From assembly GCF_006385685.1 (NCBI RefSeq), contig NZ_VFRP01000015.1, forward strand, positions 40,012 through 104,011: DNA of 64,000 nt, written 5' to 3'. Position 1 is the first letter of the stretch. The number at the start of each line of letters is the position of its first letter. Positions 49,518-60,047 of this stretch are shown one piece after another. This DNA comes from Amaricoccus solimangrovi (lineage in GTDB: Bacteria > Pseudomonadota > Alphaproteobacteria > Rhodobacterales > Rhodobacteraceae). The translations under genes and the position numbers were made by a program. The notes beneath the pieces were generated by a model. The model made no database searches, had not been told where the DNA came from, and saw only the letters and a list, made by a program, of their open reading frames with translations.

Positions 49518-49976
49518 ATGGCGGTCGGGCTCAGGAAAAGGCGCCGTGTCCAGCTGATGGCGCTCGGCGCGGTCATGCTCGCGCTCGCCACGGGCATCGT
49601 CGGCTATGCGATGCGCGACGGAATCGAGTTCTTCCGCAGCCCCTCGCAACTCGCGGAACATCCGGCGCGCGCCGGCGAGCGGTTCCGGCTCGGCGGGCTG
49701 GTGGCCGAGGGATCGGTGGTCCGGGAGAGCGACGGCGTGGTGCGGTTCGACATCACCGATGGCGGCGCGACGCAGGCCGTGGCCTTCAGGGGCATCCCGC
49801 CCGACCTCTTCCGCGAGGGCCAGGGCGTGATCGCCTCCGGCGCGCTCGAGGACGGCACCTTCGTGGCGAGCGAGATCCTCGCGAAGCATGACGAGAACTA
49901 CATGCCGAAGGAAGTCGCGGACGCGCTGAAGGAACAGGGCCTGTTCAAGCCGGAGGGCGGAAAGCCAGGCTCGTAG
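49518..49976 (+). CDS. ccmE: Cytochrome c maturation haem chaperone CcmE
   Basis: A 152-residue periplasmic haem chaperone anchored by one N-terminal helix (residues 13-33). It holds haem covalently through His124 in the HxxxY motif AKHDENYMP (His124, Tyr128) and delivers it to CcmF. The ribosome site GGAGGAGAGCGAG precedes ATG 49518. The TAG stop falls in the left end of a REP-like repeat. In Rhodobacter the cognate gene (cycJ) also lies between argC and the ccmF/ccmH genes. Confidence 0.95.
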   Translation: MAVGLRKRRRVQLMALGAVMLALATGIVGYAMRDGIEFFRSPSQLAEHPARAGERFRLGGLVAEGSVVRESDGVVRFDITDGGATQAVAFRGIPPDLFREGQGVIASGALEDGTFVASEILAKHDENYMPKEVADALKEQGLFKPEGGKPGS

Positions 49977-50027
49977 GGCGGACATCTGTCCGCCGCCCCC
50001 GGCGGAAATGGCGGACCGGGGTCCGCC
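49974..50027. repeat. REP-like double-hairpin element, copy 2
   Basis: The left hairpin GGCGGACA-TC-TGTCCGCC follows directly after TAG (49974-49976), which is the stop codon of ccmE. The right hairpin is GGCGGACC-GG-GGTCCGCC (50010-50027). The spacer is only about 15 bp, shorter than in copy 3. The element lies between ccmE and the CtrA-like site upstream of the endolysin gene. Confidence 0.85.
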
Positions 50028-50045
50028 CCGCGGGCCGGCGAGGGC

Positions 50046-50060
50046 GTAACCCGATCCTAA
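50046..50060 (+). promoter_or_regulatory. CtrA-like motif upstream of the endolysin gene
   Basis: GTAA-N7-CTAA matches the spacing of the CtrA recognition sequence TTAA-N7-TTAA, with the first base of each half altered. It lies about 100 bp before the endolysin ATG. CtrA controls gene transfer agent and cell-cycle genes in Rhodobacterales. The match is weak and binding is inferred. Confidence 0.35.
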
Positions 50061-50158
50061 CCATTCCCGGCCAATCCTCCCTCCGAAGAAACGGATCGAG
50101 CAGCCGCGCGCGCTCATCCGTCCGGCTTCCGATCCCGCGGTCAGGAGCCTCGCATCCC

Positions 50159-50755
50159 ATGCAGACGGTGGAGAGCCTCGCCCGGGAGATCGTCCGGCGC
50201 GAGGGCGGATATGTGAACGACCCCGACGATCCCGGCGGGGCGACGAAGTTCGGCGTCACGCTCGCGACGCTCCGGAGCCTGCGCGGCGCCCGGGCGGGCA
50301 TCGACGACCTCAGGGCGCTGAGCGCCGAGGAGGCGGCGGAGATCTACGTCCGGTTCTATTACGCCAGGCCCCGGATCGACCTGCTTCCCGAGCCGCTGCG
50401 CGCCAGCGTCTTCGACATGCAGGTGAACGCCGGCGCCAACGCGGTCAGGATCCTGCAGCGGCTGATGACGGCCTTCGGGATGAAGCTGCGCGACGACGGC
50501 GTGATCGGCCAGGGCACCGCGCGCGCGGCGCAGAAGGCGATGGCGATGGCGCCCGGCCATCTCGTCGACGCCTACGGGATCGAGCGGCGCAACTACTACT
50601 ACCGGCTCGGGGATCTGAGGCCCGCGAGCCGGAAGTTCGCCCGGGCGCGGGACGGCGGCAAGGGCGGCTGGATCACCCGGGCCGAGGAATTCATCGCCGC
50701 GCGCTTCCATTTCACCCGCGCGCAGCACGACGAGAGGGTCAGGACATGGGGCTGA
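50159..50755 (+). CDS. GH108-type endolysin (phage/GTA lysozyme)
   Basis: A 198-residue peptidoglycan hydrolase. The N-terminal glycoside hydrolase 108 domain has the catalytic Glu15 in REGGYVNDP and DDPGGATKFGVT; a C-terminal peptidoglycan-binding segment follows (VIGQGTARAAQKAM then ERRNYYYRL). No signal peptide is visible, so a holin must let it reach the wall; the holin gene overlaps it by 10 bp. The Rhodobacter gene transfer agent uses such an endolysin/holin pair. It is embedded between ccmE and ccmF. Confidence 0.85.
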   Translation: MQTVESLAREIVRREGGYVNDPDDPGGATKFGVTLATLRSLRGARAGIDDLRALSAEEAAEIYVRFYYARPRIDLLPEPLRASVFDMQVNAGANAVRILQRLMTAFGMKLRDDGVIGQGTARAAQKAMAMAPGHLVDAYGIERRNYYYRLGDLRPASRKFARARDGGKGGWITRAEEFIAARFHFTRAQHDERVRTWG

Positions 50756-51279
50756 TCGGCAATATCCTCGGCGCGCGCGAGGTCGCGGGCGCGGTGGGCG
50801 AACTGGCGCAGGTCTTCGTCGGCAACCGCGCGGAGCGCGACGCGGCCGAGGCGGCGATGGGCCAGGCGGCGCTTTCCCAATACGCGGCCGAGTTCCAGCA
50901 GGCGCCGGCGGGCTGGTTCGACCGGTTCATGAACGGGCTGAACCGGCTGCCCCGGCCGCTGCTCGTCGCGGCCACGCTCGGCCTCTTCGCCTATTCGATG
51001 ATCTCGCCGGAGGGCTTCGCCCGGCGCATGGAGGCGCTCGCGCTGGTGCCCGAACCGCTCTGGTGGCTGCTTGGCGCCATCGTCTCCTTCTATTTCGGCG
51101 CGCGCGAACTGCATTACGCGCGCGGCCGGACCCAGGCGGCGCGGGCGCCGGGTGCCAAGGCCGCGGCGCGACCGTTTCTCGGCGGGCTCCCTCCCCGCGC
51201 GGCGGCGCCCGGGATCGAGGTCAGGGCGGCCGATCCGGCCTTCAACGCCGCGATCGAGGAATGGCGTGCGACGCGTTAG
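50746..51279 (+). CDS. Holin-like membrane protein of the GTA/phage type
   Basis: A 177-residue protein. An N-terminal cytosolic helix (residues 1-60) is followed by two hydrophobic segments (PLLVAATLGLFAYSMI and LWWLLGAIVSFYFGARELHY) and a basic Ala/Pro-rich tail. This matches the three-helix phage holin family seen next to the GTA endolysin. It begins inside the endolysin gene. The TAG stop lies at the start of a degenerate REP-like stretch. Confidence 0.72.
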   Translation: MGLIGNILGAREVAGAVGELAQVFVGNRAERDAAEAAMGQAALSQYAAEFQQAPAGWFDRFMNGLNRLPRPLLVAATLGLFAYSMISPEGFARRMEALALVPEPLWWLLGAIVSFYFGARELHYARGRTQAARAPGAKAAARPFLGGLPPRAAAPGIEVRAADPAFNAAIEEWRATR

Positions 51280-51330
51280 GGGCGGTCCTCCGCCACGCCG
51301 TCGCCGCCGGGGCGGCGGACCGGGGCCTCG
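51277..51330. repeat. Probable decayed REP-like element, copy 4
   Basis: Right after the holin stop, TAG is followed by GGGCGG, and 30 bp further GGCGGACCGGGGCC matches the first half of the right hairpin of copy 2. The two arms (GGTCCTCCGCC at 51284-51294 and GGCGGCGGACC at 51311-51321) can still pair with one mismatch. It may serve as a terminator of the lysis genes. Confidence 0.4.
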
Positions 51331-51405
51331 CCTCCGACGGTTGCGTGAATTGCCCCCGCCGCCGTTTCGCACCATAGTGCGCCCCGTCCAGCCGGAGGGG
51401 GAGCC

Positions 51406-53385
51406 ATGATCGTCGAGCTGGGGCATTTCGCCCTCATCCTCGCCTTTCTCGTCGCCGTCGTTCAGATGGTCGTGCCCATGGTCGGCGCCTCGAAGGGCTG
51501 GACCGACTGGATGGGCGTGGCGATCCCCGCGGCCGGCGCGCAGTTCCTGCTCACGGCCTTCGCCTTCCTCGCGCTGATGCACGCCTTCGTGGTCTCGGAC
51601 TTCTCGGTGCGCCTCGTCGCCGAGAATTCGCATTCGCTGAAGCCGATGATCTACAAGATCGCCGGCACCTGGGGGAACCACGAAGGCTCGATGATGCTCT
51701 GGATGCTGATCCTGACACTCTTCGGCGCCATGGTCGCCTGGGGCGGGTCGAATCTGCCCCCCGCGCTCAGGGCGCGCGTGCTGAGCGTGCAGGCGGGCAT
51801 CGCGGTCGCCTTCTTCGCCTTCATCCTCTGGACCTCGAACCCGTTCATCCGGCTCGCGAACCCGCCGATCGACGGCAACGACCTCAACCCGCTGCTGCAG
51901 GATCCGGGGCTCGCCTTCCACCCGCCCTTCCTCTACCTCGGCTATGTCGGGCTCTCGATGGCGTATTCCTTCGCCATCGCCGCGCTGATCGAGGGCCGGG
52001 TGGACGCGGCCTGGGCGCGCTGGGTGCGGCCCTGGACGCTGCTCGCCTGGGTGTTCCTCACCATCGGCATCGCCTTCGGCTCGATCTGGGCCTATTACGA
52101 GCTCGGCTGGGGCGGCTGGTGGTTCTGGGATCCCGTCGAGAACGTGAGCTTCATGCCCTGGCTCATCTCCTGCGCGCTCCTGCATTCGGCCATCGTGGTC
52201 GAGAAGCGCGACACGCTGAAGAGCTGGACCATCCTGCTCGCGATCCTCGCCTTCTCCTTCTCGATGGTCGGCGCCTTCGTGGTGCGTTCCGGCGTCATCA
52301 CCTCGGTCCACGCCTTCGCGAACGATCCGGACCGGGGCGTCTTCCTGCTCCTGATCCTCGGCGCCTTCACCGGCGGCTCGCTGATGCTCTACGCCTGGCG
52401 GGCGGCGGAGCTGCGCTCGAGCGCGGTCTTCGGCATGGTGAGCCGGGAGAGCGGGATCGTCTTCAACAACGTGCTTCTCGTCGTCGCGACCCTGGTCGTC
52501 TTCTTCGGCACGCTCTGGCCGCTGATCGCGGAGGTCACCTCCGGCCGCAAGATCTCGGTCGGGCCGCCGTTCTTCGATCTCGCCTTCACCCCCTTCATGG
52601 TCGCGGTCGCGGTGATCCTGCCGATCTTCGCGATGCTGCCCTGGAAGCGGGGCAGGCTCGGCCGGGCGGCGCGGTCGCTGCGCGTCCCGGGGATCCTCGC
52701 CCTCGCTCTCGGCGCGCTCGCCTGGCAGCTCCAGACCGGGCGCTCGATGCTCGCCCCGATCGGGATCGCGCTCAGCGTCTGGCTCGTCCTTGGCGCCTTC
52801 ACCGATCTCGCGCTCCGCGCCCGCGCGGGCGAGGCCGCGCTTTCCGAGACGGCGCGGCGGCTCCGCGGCCTGCCCCGCGCGGACTGGGGCAAGGCGCTCG
52901 CCCATGCCGGGCTCGGTCTCTCGATCCTCGGCATCGCCTGTATCACCGCCTGGGCGAGCGAGGACATCCGCGTGGCCCGGCTCGGCGAGAGCTGGCCGGT
53001 CGGCGCCTATACGCTGCGCCTCGACAAGGTGGAGGCGGCGGAGGGGCCGAACTACCAGACCGAGACGGCGACCGTCGCCGTCTTCCGGGGCGCGCGCCAG
53101 ATCGCGACGCTCCACCCGCAGAAGCGCTTCTACCCGGTGCAGCGGATGCCCACGACCGAGGCGGCGATCGACCGCGGCCTGACGCGCGACCTCTACGTCG
53201 CGCTCGGCGACGCGCAGAAGGACGGCGGCTGGGCGGTCCGGACCTATGTGAAGCCGATGGCGAACTGGATCTGGATCGGCGCGATGGTGATGGCGCTCGG
53301 CGGGATCGTCAGCCTGACCGACCGGCGCTACCGCGTCGGCGCCCCCGCGCCCCGCGCGCCACGCGGCGCGGTCGCGGCGGAGTGA
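51406..53385 (+). CDS. ccmF: Cytochrome c haem lyase subunit CcmF
   Basis: A 659-residue, about 15-helix inner-membrane protein that takes haem from CcmE and attaches it to apocytochrome c. The tryptophan-rich haem-handling motif GWGGWWFWDPVEN lies near residue 232, and the conserved KIAGTWGNHEGSMMLWM near residue 85, FHPPFLYLGYVG and VRSGVITSVHAFA are present. It starts 126 bp after the holin and overlaps ccmH (GTGA). Confidence 0.96.
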   Translation: MIVELGHFALILAFLVAVVQMVVPMVGASKGWTDWMGVAIPAAGAQFLLTAFAFLALMHAFVVSDFSVRLVAENSHSLKPMIYKIAGTWGNHEGSMMLWMLILTLFGAMVAWGGSNLPPALRARVLSVQAGIAVAFFAFILWTSNPFIRLANPPIDGNDLNPLLQDPGLAFHPPFLYLGYVGLSMAYSFAIAALIEGRVDAAWARWVRPWTLLAWVFLTIGIAFGSIWAYYELGWGGWWFWDPVENVSFMPWLISCALLHSAIVVEKRDTLKSWTILLAILAFSFSMVGAFVVRSGVITSVHAFANDPDRGVFLLLILGAFTGGSLMLYAWRAAELRSSAVFGMVSRESGIVFNNVLLVVATLVVFFGTLWPLIAEVTSGRKISVGPPFFDLAFTPFMVAVAVILPIFAMLPWKRGRLGRAARSLRVPGILALALGALAWQLQTGRSMLAPIGIALSVWLVLGAFTDLALRARAGEAALSETARRLRGLPRADWGKALAHAGLGLSILGIACITAWASEDIRVARLGESWPVGAYTLRLDKVEAAEGPNYQTETATVAVFRGARQIATLHPQKRFYPVQRMPTTEAAIDRGLTRDLYVALGDAQKDGGWAVRTYVKPMANWIWIGAMVMALGGIVSLTDRRYRVGAPAPRAPRGAVAAE

Positions 53386-53846
53386 GCCCGGTGCGCGCCC
53401 TCCTCCTCGCCCTGCTCCTGCTCGCGCCGCTCCGCGCCTTCGCGGTGCAGCCGGACGAGATGCTGCCCGATCCAGCGCAGGAGGCGCGGGCGCGGGCGAT
53501 CACCAAGGAGCTGCGCTGCGTCGTCTGCCAGAGCGAATCGCTCGACGAGAGCAACGCCGACATCGCGCGCGACCTGCGGCTCATGGTGCGCGAGCGGATC
53601 GTGGCCGGCGACGACGACGCGCAGGTGGTCGAGTATGTCGTCGACCGCTACGGCGAATACGTGCTGTTCCGGCCCCGCTTCTCCGCCTTCAACGCGGCGC
53701 TCTGGCTCTCGGGCCCCGCCTTCCTGCTGATCGGGGGCGGCCTCGCCCTCGTCTTCATCCGGCGCCGCGCGAAGGCGCCCGACGCCGCGCCGCCGGGGCT
53801 GACCCCGGAGGAAGAGCGGCGGCTGGCGCGGCTCATGGAAGACTGA
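53382..53846 (+). CDS. ccmH: Cytochrome c maturation thiol-reductant CcmH
   Basis: A 154-residue periplasmic membrane-anchored thioredoxin-like component that keeps apocytochrome cysteines reduced. The signal peptide is followed by the active-site C-x-x-C, Cys46 and Cys49, in RCVVCQSESLDESNADIARDLR. A membrane helix lies near residue 105. The GTG start overlaps the ccmF stop. CcmI is not next to it: glnE follows after 124 bp. Confidence 0.93.
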   Translation: MSPVRALLLALLLLAPLRAFAVQPDEMLPDPAQEARARAITKELRCVVCQSESLDESNADIARDLRLMVRERIVAGDDDAQVVEYVVDRYGEYVLFRPRFSAFNAALWLSGPAFLLIGGGLALVFIRRRAKAPDAAPPGLTPEEERRLARLMED

Positions 53847-53970
53847 CGCGCCCGCCTTTTCCCCGCGCCCCCGCGCCGCTATCGTCCCGAACCGACCCCG
53901 CGGCCAGGCCGGGAGGATGATCCGTGCCCAAAGACCCCACTTCCCCCGCCCGCCTCCGGGAGCGGGGGCC

Positions 53971-56799
53971 ATGATCACCGGACCGCTCGCCTCGGCGATC
54001 ACCGCGGCGCCGCGCCCGCATGACCGCGACCGCGCCGCCGAGATCGAGACGCTCTTCGCCGACCTGCCCGAGGCGCCCCGGACGCTCCTCGCCGGAACGG
54101 CGGGCTGCTCGGGCTTTCTCGACGGGCTGATGCGGCGCGAGGCGGACTGGCTGCGCGCGGCGCTGGACCAGCCGCCGGAGCGGGCTTTCGGGGAGATCCT
54201 CGCGGCTGTCGAGGCCGAGGATGGCGGGCCGCTCGGCACGCGCCTGCGCGTCGCCAAGCGCCGGGCGGCGCTCCTGACCGCGCTCGCCGATCTCGGCGGC
54301 GTCTGGCCCGTCCTGAAGGTGACCCAGACGCTGACCGATCTCGCCGACCGCGCGGTCGATCTCGCGCTGAGGGGCCTCGTCGCCGAGGAGATCGCGCGGG
54401 GAAAGCTGAGGGTCGATCCCGCGGAGACCGGCGCGACGGCGGGGATGTTCGCGCTCGCCATGGGCAAGATGGGCGCGGGGGAACTCAACTATTCCTCCGA
54501 CATCGACCTGATCGTGATGTTCGACGAGACGCGGCACGATCCGGACGACTACGGCGACGTGCGCAAGGTCTTCATCCGCGTCACGCAGCGGCTGGTGAAG
54601 CTCCTCTCCGAGATCACCGCCGAGGGCTATGTCTTCCGCGTGGACCTGCGGCTCCGGCCCGACCCCTCGGTGACGCCGGTCTGCATCGCGACCGATCCGG
54701 CGGAAAACTACTACGAGAGCGTCGGCCGCACCTGGGAGCGCGCGGCCTTCATCAAGGCCCGGCCCTGCGCGGGGGCGATCGACGCGGGTTGGGCCTTCCT
54801 CGAACGGCTGCGGCCATTCATCTGGCGCCGCCACCTCGATTTCGCCTCGATCCAGGACGCGCATGACATGCGCCTCCGCATCCGGGAGCACAAGAAGCTG
54901 ACCGGGCCGCTCCAGATCCTCGGTCACGACGTGAAGCTGGGCCGGGGCGGCATCCGCGAGATCGAGTTCTTCACCCAGACCCGCCAGCTCATCACCGGCG
55001 GCCGCGACGCGGGGCTCCGTCAGCGCGACACGCTCGGCGCGCTCGAGGCGCTGACGGCGAAGGGATGGGTCGAGCCCGCGACGGCCGCGGCGCTGTCGGA
55101 CGCCTATCTCGCCCATCGCGCGCTCGAGCACCGGCTGCAGATGCTCGACGACGCGCAGACGCACCGGATGCCGGCGACGGAGGAGGGGCTGGCGCGGCTC
55201 GTCGACTTCTGCGCCGCCGACCCCGCGCGCTTCGAATCCGAGCTGCTCGACCGGTTCCGGAGCGTCCACGAACTGACCGAGCCGTTCTTCGCCCCCGGCG
55301 GCGCGCCGCCCGAGCCGCCCGAGGTCGCCTTCGCCGATCCGGAGGCGGCGGAGGCGACGATCCAGGGGTGGACCCGGCTGCCCGCGCTCCGCTCCGACCG
55401 GGCGCGGGAACTCTTCCGGCGGCTGCTGCCGCGGATCCTGACCCAGATCGGCAAGTCCGCGAGCCCGGATCAGGCGCTCAACCTCTTCGACGGGTTCCTC
55501 AAGGTGCAGCCCGCGGGCGTGCAGCTCTTCTCGCTCATGGAGGCCAATCCGAAGGTGCTCGACCTGATCGTCGATGTCTGCGGATCGACGCCGGAACTCG
55601 CGCGCTATCTCGGGCGCAACGCCGGCGTGCTCGACGCGGTGCTGTCACGCGACTTCTACCGCCCGCTCCGGGGCGCGGCGGATCTGCGCCACGAACTGGC
55701 GGGACGGCTCGCGGAGATCGAGGATTACGAATCCGCGCTCGACTTCGCCCGAATCTGGACGAAGGAGCGGCGGTTCCGGATCGGCGTTCACCTGCTGCGC
55801 GGGATCGCGAGTTCGGAAGAAGCCGGAGACGCCTATTCCGCCGTCGCCGAGGCGGTGCTGGCCGCGGTCCTGCCGGTGGTGACGCGCGATTTCGCGTCCC
55901 GCCACGGCCTCCCGCCCGGGGCGGGCGCGGTGGTCGTCGCGATGGGCAAGCTCGGCAGCCGCGAGATGACGGCGAGTTCCGACCTCGACCTGATCGTGAT
56001 CTACGACGCCGAGGGCGCGGAAAGCTCGGAGGGCCGGCGCCCCCTGCCCGTCTCGACCTATTACGCGCGCTTCACCCAGGCGATCATCGCCGCGCTCTCG
56101 GCGCCGATGTCCGAGGGCATCCTCTACGAGGTGGACATGCGCCTGCGCCCCTCGGGCCGGCAGGGGCCGCTCGCGACCAGCCTCGCCTCCTTCGCCGCCT
56201 ATCAGGAGGAACAGGCCTGGACCTGGGAGCATCTGGCGCTGACCCGCGCGCGCGTGGTCGCCGGGCCGCATCTGCTCGCGGAGCGCGTGGGCGAGGCGAT
56301 CGACGCGGCGCTGACCCGCGCCCATGACCCGGAGAAGGTGCTGGCGGACGTGCGCGACATGCGCCGCCGGCTGGCGGAGGCGAAGGAGGCGGCGGCGGCC
56401 GATCCCTGGGAGGTGAAGCTGGGGCCGGGCCGGATGATGGATATCGAGCTGCTCGCCCAGGCCGGCGCGCTCCTGCGCGGGCTCTCCCGGCTGCACCGGC
56501 CGCGGCGGATGCTCTCGCGGCTCGCCCGCGTCGGCTGGCTGACCGGCCCCGAGGCGGCCGCGCTCGAAGCCGCGCACGCGGCCTTCGCGACGACGCAGCA
56601 GATCCTGCGCCTCGCGAGCGACCGGACCCGCGATCCGGCCGAGATGGGGCGTGGGCTCGTTGACCTGCTGCTGGCCGCGACCGACGAGCCCGATCTCGAC
56701 GCGCTGCGCGCGCGGCTCGCGGCCTCGGCCGAGGCGGCCGATGCGATCATCCGCCGGAAGCTCGGCGGGGGCGAGGCGGCGGCGGAGGCAGGAGGATGA
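53971..56799 (+). CDS. glnE: Bifunctional glutamine synthetase adenylyltransferase/deadenylase
   Basis: A 942-residue enzyme that adenylylates and deadenylylates glutamine synthetase under PII control. Both nucleotidyltransferase halves are intact: GKMGAGELNYSSDIDLIVMFD near residue 166 and GKLGSREMTASSDLDLIVIYD near 660. RPFIWRRHLDFASIQDAHDMRLRI and LGRGGIREIEFFTQ are also present. The ATG at 53971 follows a GGGAGCGGGGGCC ribosome site and is preferred over an earlier in-frame start at 53917. The stop overlaps the following HDAC-family gene by 4 bp. Confidence 0.94.
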   Translation: MITGPLASAITAAPRPHDRDRAAEIETLFADLPEAPRTLLAGTAGCSGFLDGLMRREADWLRAALDQPPERAFGEILAAVEAEDGGPLGTRLRVAKRRAALLTALADLGGVWPVLKVTQTLTDLADRAVDLALRGLVAEEIARGKLRVDPAETGATAGMFALAMGKMGAGELNYSSDIDLIVMFDETRHDPDDYGDVRKVFIRVTQRLVKLLSEITAEGYVFRVDLRLRPDPSVTPVCIATDPAENYYESVGRTWERAAFIKARPCAGAIDAGWAFLERLRPFIWRRHLDFASIQDAHDMRLRIREHKKLTGPLQILGHDVKLGRGGIREIEFFTQTRQLITGGRDAGLRQRDTLGALEALTAKGWVEPATAAALSDAYLAHRALEHRLQMLDDAQTHRMPATEEGLARLVDFCAADPARFESELLDRFRSVHELTEPFFAPGGAPPEPPEVAFADPEAAEATIQGWTRLPALRSDRARELFRRLLPRILTQIGKSASPDQALNLFDGFLKVQPAGVQLFSLMEANPKVLDLIVDVCGSTPELARYLGRNAGVLDAVLSRDFYRPLRGAADLRHELAGRLAEIEDYESALDFARIWTKERRFRIGVHLLRGIASSEEAGDAYSAVAEAVLAAVLPVVTRDFASRHGLPPGAGAVVVAMGKLGSREMTASSDLDLIVIYDAEGAESSEGRRPLPVSTYYARFTQAIIAALSAPMSEGILYEVDMRLRPSGRQGPLATSLASFAAYQEEQAWTWEHLALTRARVVAGPHLLAERVGEAIDAALTRAHDPEKVLADVRDMRRRLAEAKEAAAADPWEVKLGPGRMMDIELLAQAGALLRGLSRLHRPRRMLSRLARVGWLTGPEAAALEAAHAAFATTQQILRLASDRTRDPAEMGRGLVDLLLAATDEPDLDALRARLAASAEAADAIIRRKLGGGEAAAEAGG

Positions 56800-57692
56800 C
56801 GCCTCCGATCGTCTACCACCCGGACTACATGGCCCAGCTTCGCCCCAACCACCGCTTCCCGATGTCGAAATACGGCTATCTGCGCGAGGCGCTGATCGCG
56901 CGGGGCCTGCTGCCGGCCGCGGGGGGCTACGTGGCGCCGGCGCCCGCGCGCCTCGCGGCCGTCGCCGCGGTCCATGCGATCGACTACGTGGAACGGGTGG
57001 CGAACCAGACCCTCACGCGGGACGAGGAACGGCGCATCGGCCTGCCCGGCACCCCGGCCGTCGCCCGGCGCGCCTTTCTCTCGGCCGCCGGCACGCTGCT
57101 CGCCGCGCGGCTCGCGCTCGAACACGGGCTCGCGCTCAACATGGCCGGCGGCTCGCATCACGCGGGGCCGGCGGGGGGCGCCGGGTTCTGCGTCTTCAAC
57201 GACGTCGCCGTCGCCGCCCAGGCACTGCTCGCGGAGGGGCAGGCCGCGCGCGTGCTGGTGATCGATTGCGACGTGCATCAGGGTGACGGCACGGCCGAGA
57301 TCTTCGCCGGCCGCGCCGAGGTGCTGACCCTCTCGCTTCATGCCGAGCGCAACTATCCGGCCCGCAAGGCGGTCTCGAGCCTCGATTATCCGCTGCCCGA
57401 CGGGCTGGCGGACCGGCCCTATCTCGAGGTGCTCGCCCATGCGCTCGCGGCGGCGGAGGCGTTCCGGCCCCGGATCGCCTTCTACAACGCCGGCGTCGAT
57501 CCGCATCGCGACGACCGGCTCGGCCGGCTCGGCCTCTCCGACGAAGGGCTCCGGGCGCGGGACGCGCTGGTGATCGGCTGGGCGCGCGCGCGGGGCATCC
57601 CGCTCGTCGGCGTGCTCGGGGGCGGCTACGACGCCGATCCGCTCCGCCTCGCCGCCCGCCACGCGATCCTGTTCGAGGAAGCCGCGCGGTAG
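56796..57692 (+). CDS. Histone-deacetylase-family (class IV-like) deacylase
   Basis: A 298-residue zinc hydrolase. Key residues are visible: the tandem His121-His122 in GGSHHAG, the metal ligands in IDCDVHQGDGTAE, and YNAGVDPHRDDRLGRLGLSDEGL. PNHRFPMSKYGYLREAL at the N-terminus is the class IV (HDAC11-like) signature. Bacterial relatives deacetylate polyamines or other small or protein substrates. It is translationally coupled to glnE by a 4-bp overlap, an unusual pairing. The TAG stop lies in a REP-like repeat. Confidence 0.88.
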   Translation: MTPPIVYHPDYMAQLRPNHRFPMSKYGYLREALIARGLLPAAGGYVAPAPARLAAVAAVHAIDYVERVANQTLTRDEERRIGLPGTPAVARRAFLSAAGTLLAARLALEHGLALNMAGGSHHAGPAGGAGFCVFNDVAVAAQALLAEGQAARVLVIDCDVHQGDGTAEIFAGRAEVLTLSLHAERNYPARKAVSSLDYPLPDGLADRPYLEVLAHALAAAEAFRPRIAFYNAGVDPHRDDRLGRLGLSDEGLRARDALVIGWARARGIPLVGVLGGGYDADPLRLAARHAILFEEAAR

Positions 57693-57760
57693 GGCGGACA
57701 TCTGTCCGCCGCCCCCGCGCGCCACCGACGCGCGCCACCGACGGCGGACCGAGGTCCGCC

Positions 57761-57763
<3 letters not shown>
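57690..57763. repeat. REP-like double-hairpin element, copy 3 (both gene stops inside it)
   Basis: TAGGGCGGACATCTGTCCGCC marks the left end; GGCGGACC-GA-GGTCCGCC ends at 57760 and is followed by CTA. The left TAG (57690-57692) is the stop of the HDAC-family gene, and the right CTA is the TAG stop of parC on the other strand. Between the hairpins a 13-bp unit GCGCGCCACCGAC occurs twice in tandem. Confidence 0.88.
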
Positions 57764-60001
<2,238 letters not shown>

Positions 60002-60047
60002 CGCAGTCTCGTACCGAGCCCGCGGCCACCCGTCCAGCGCGAAAGCG

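Noticed and set aside
50159..51279. Prophage remnant
   Set aside because: Only an endolysin and a holin are present. No capsid, tail, integrase or att repeat is seen nearby, and the base composition matches the surroundings, so a GTA-type lysis module fits better.
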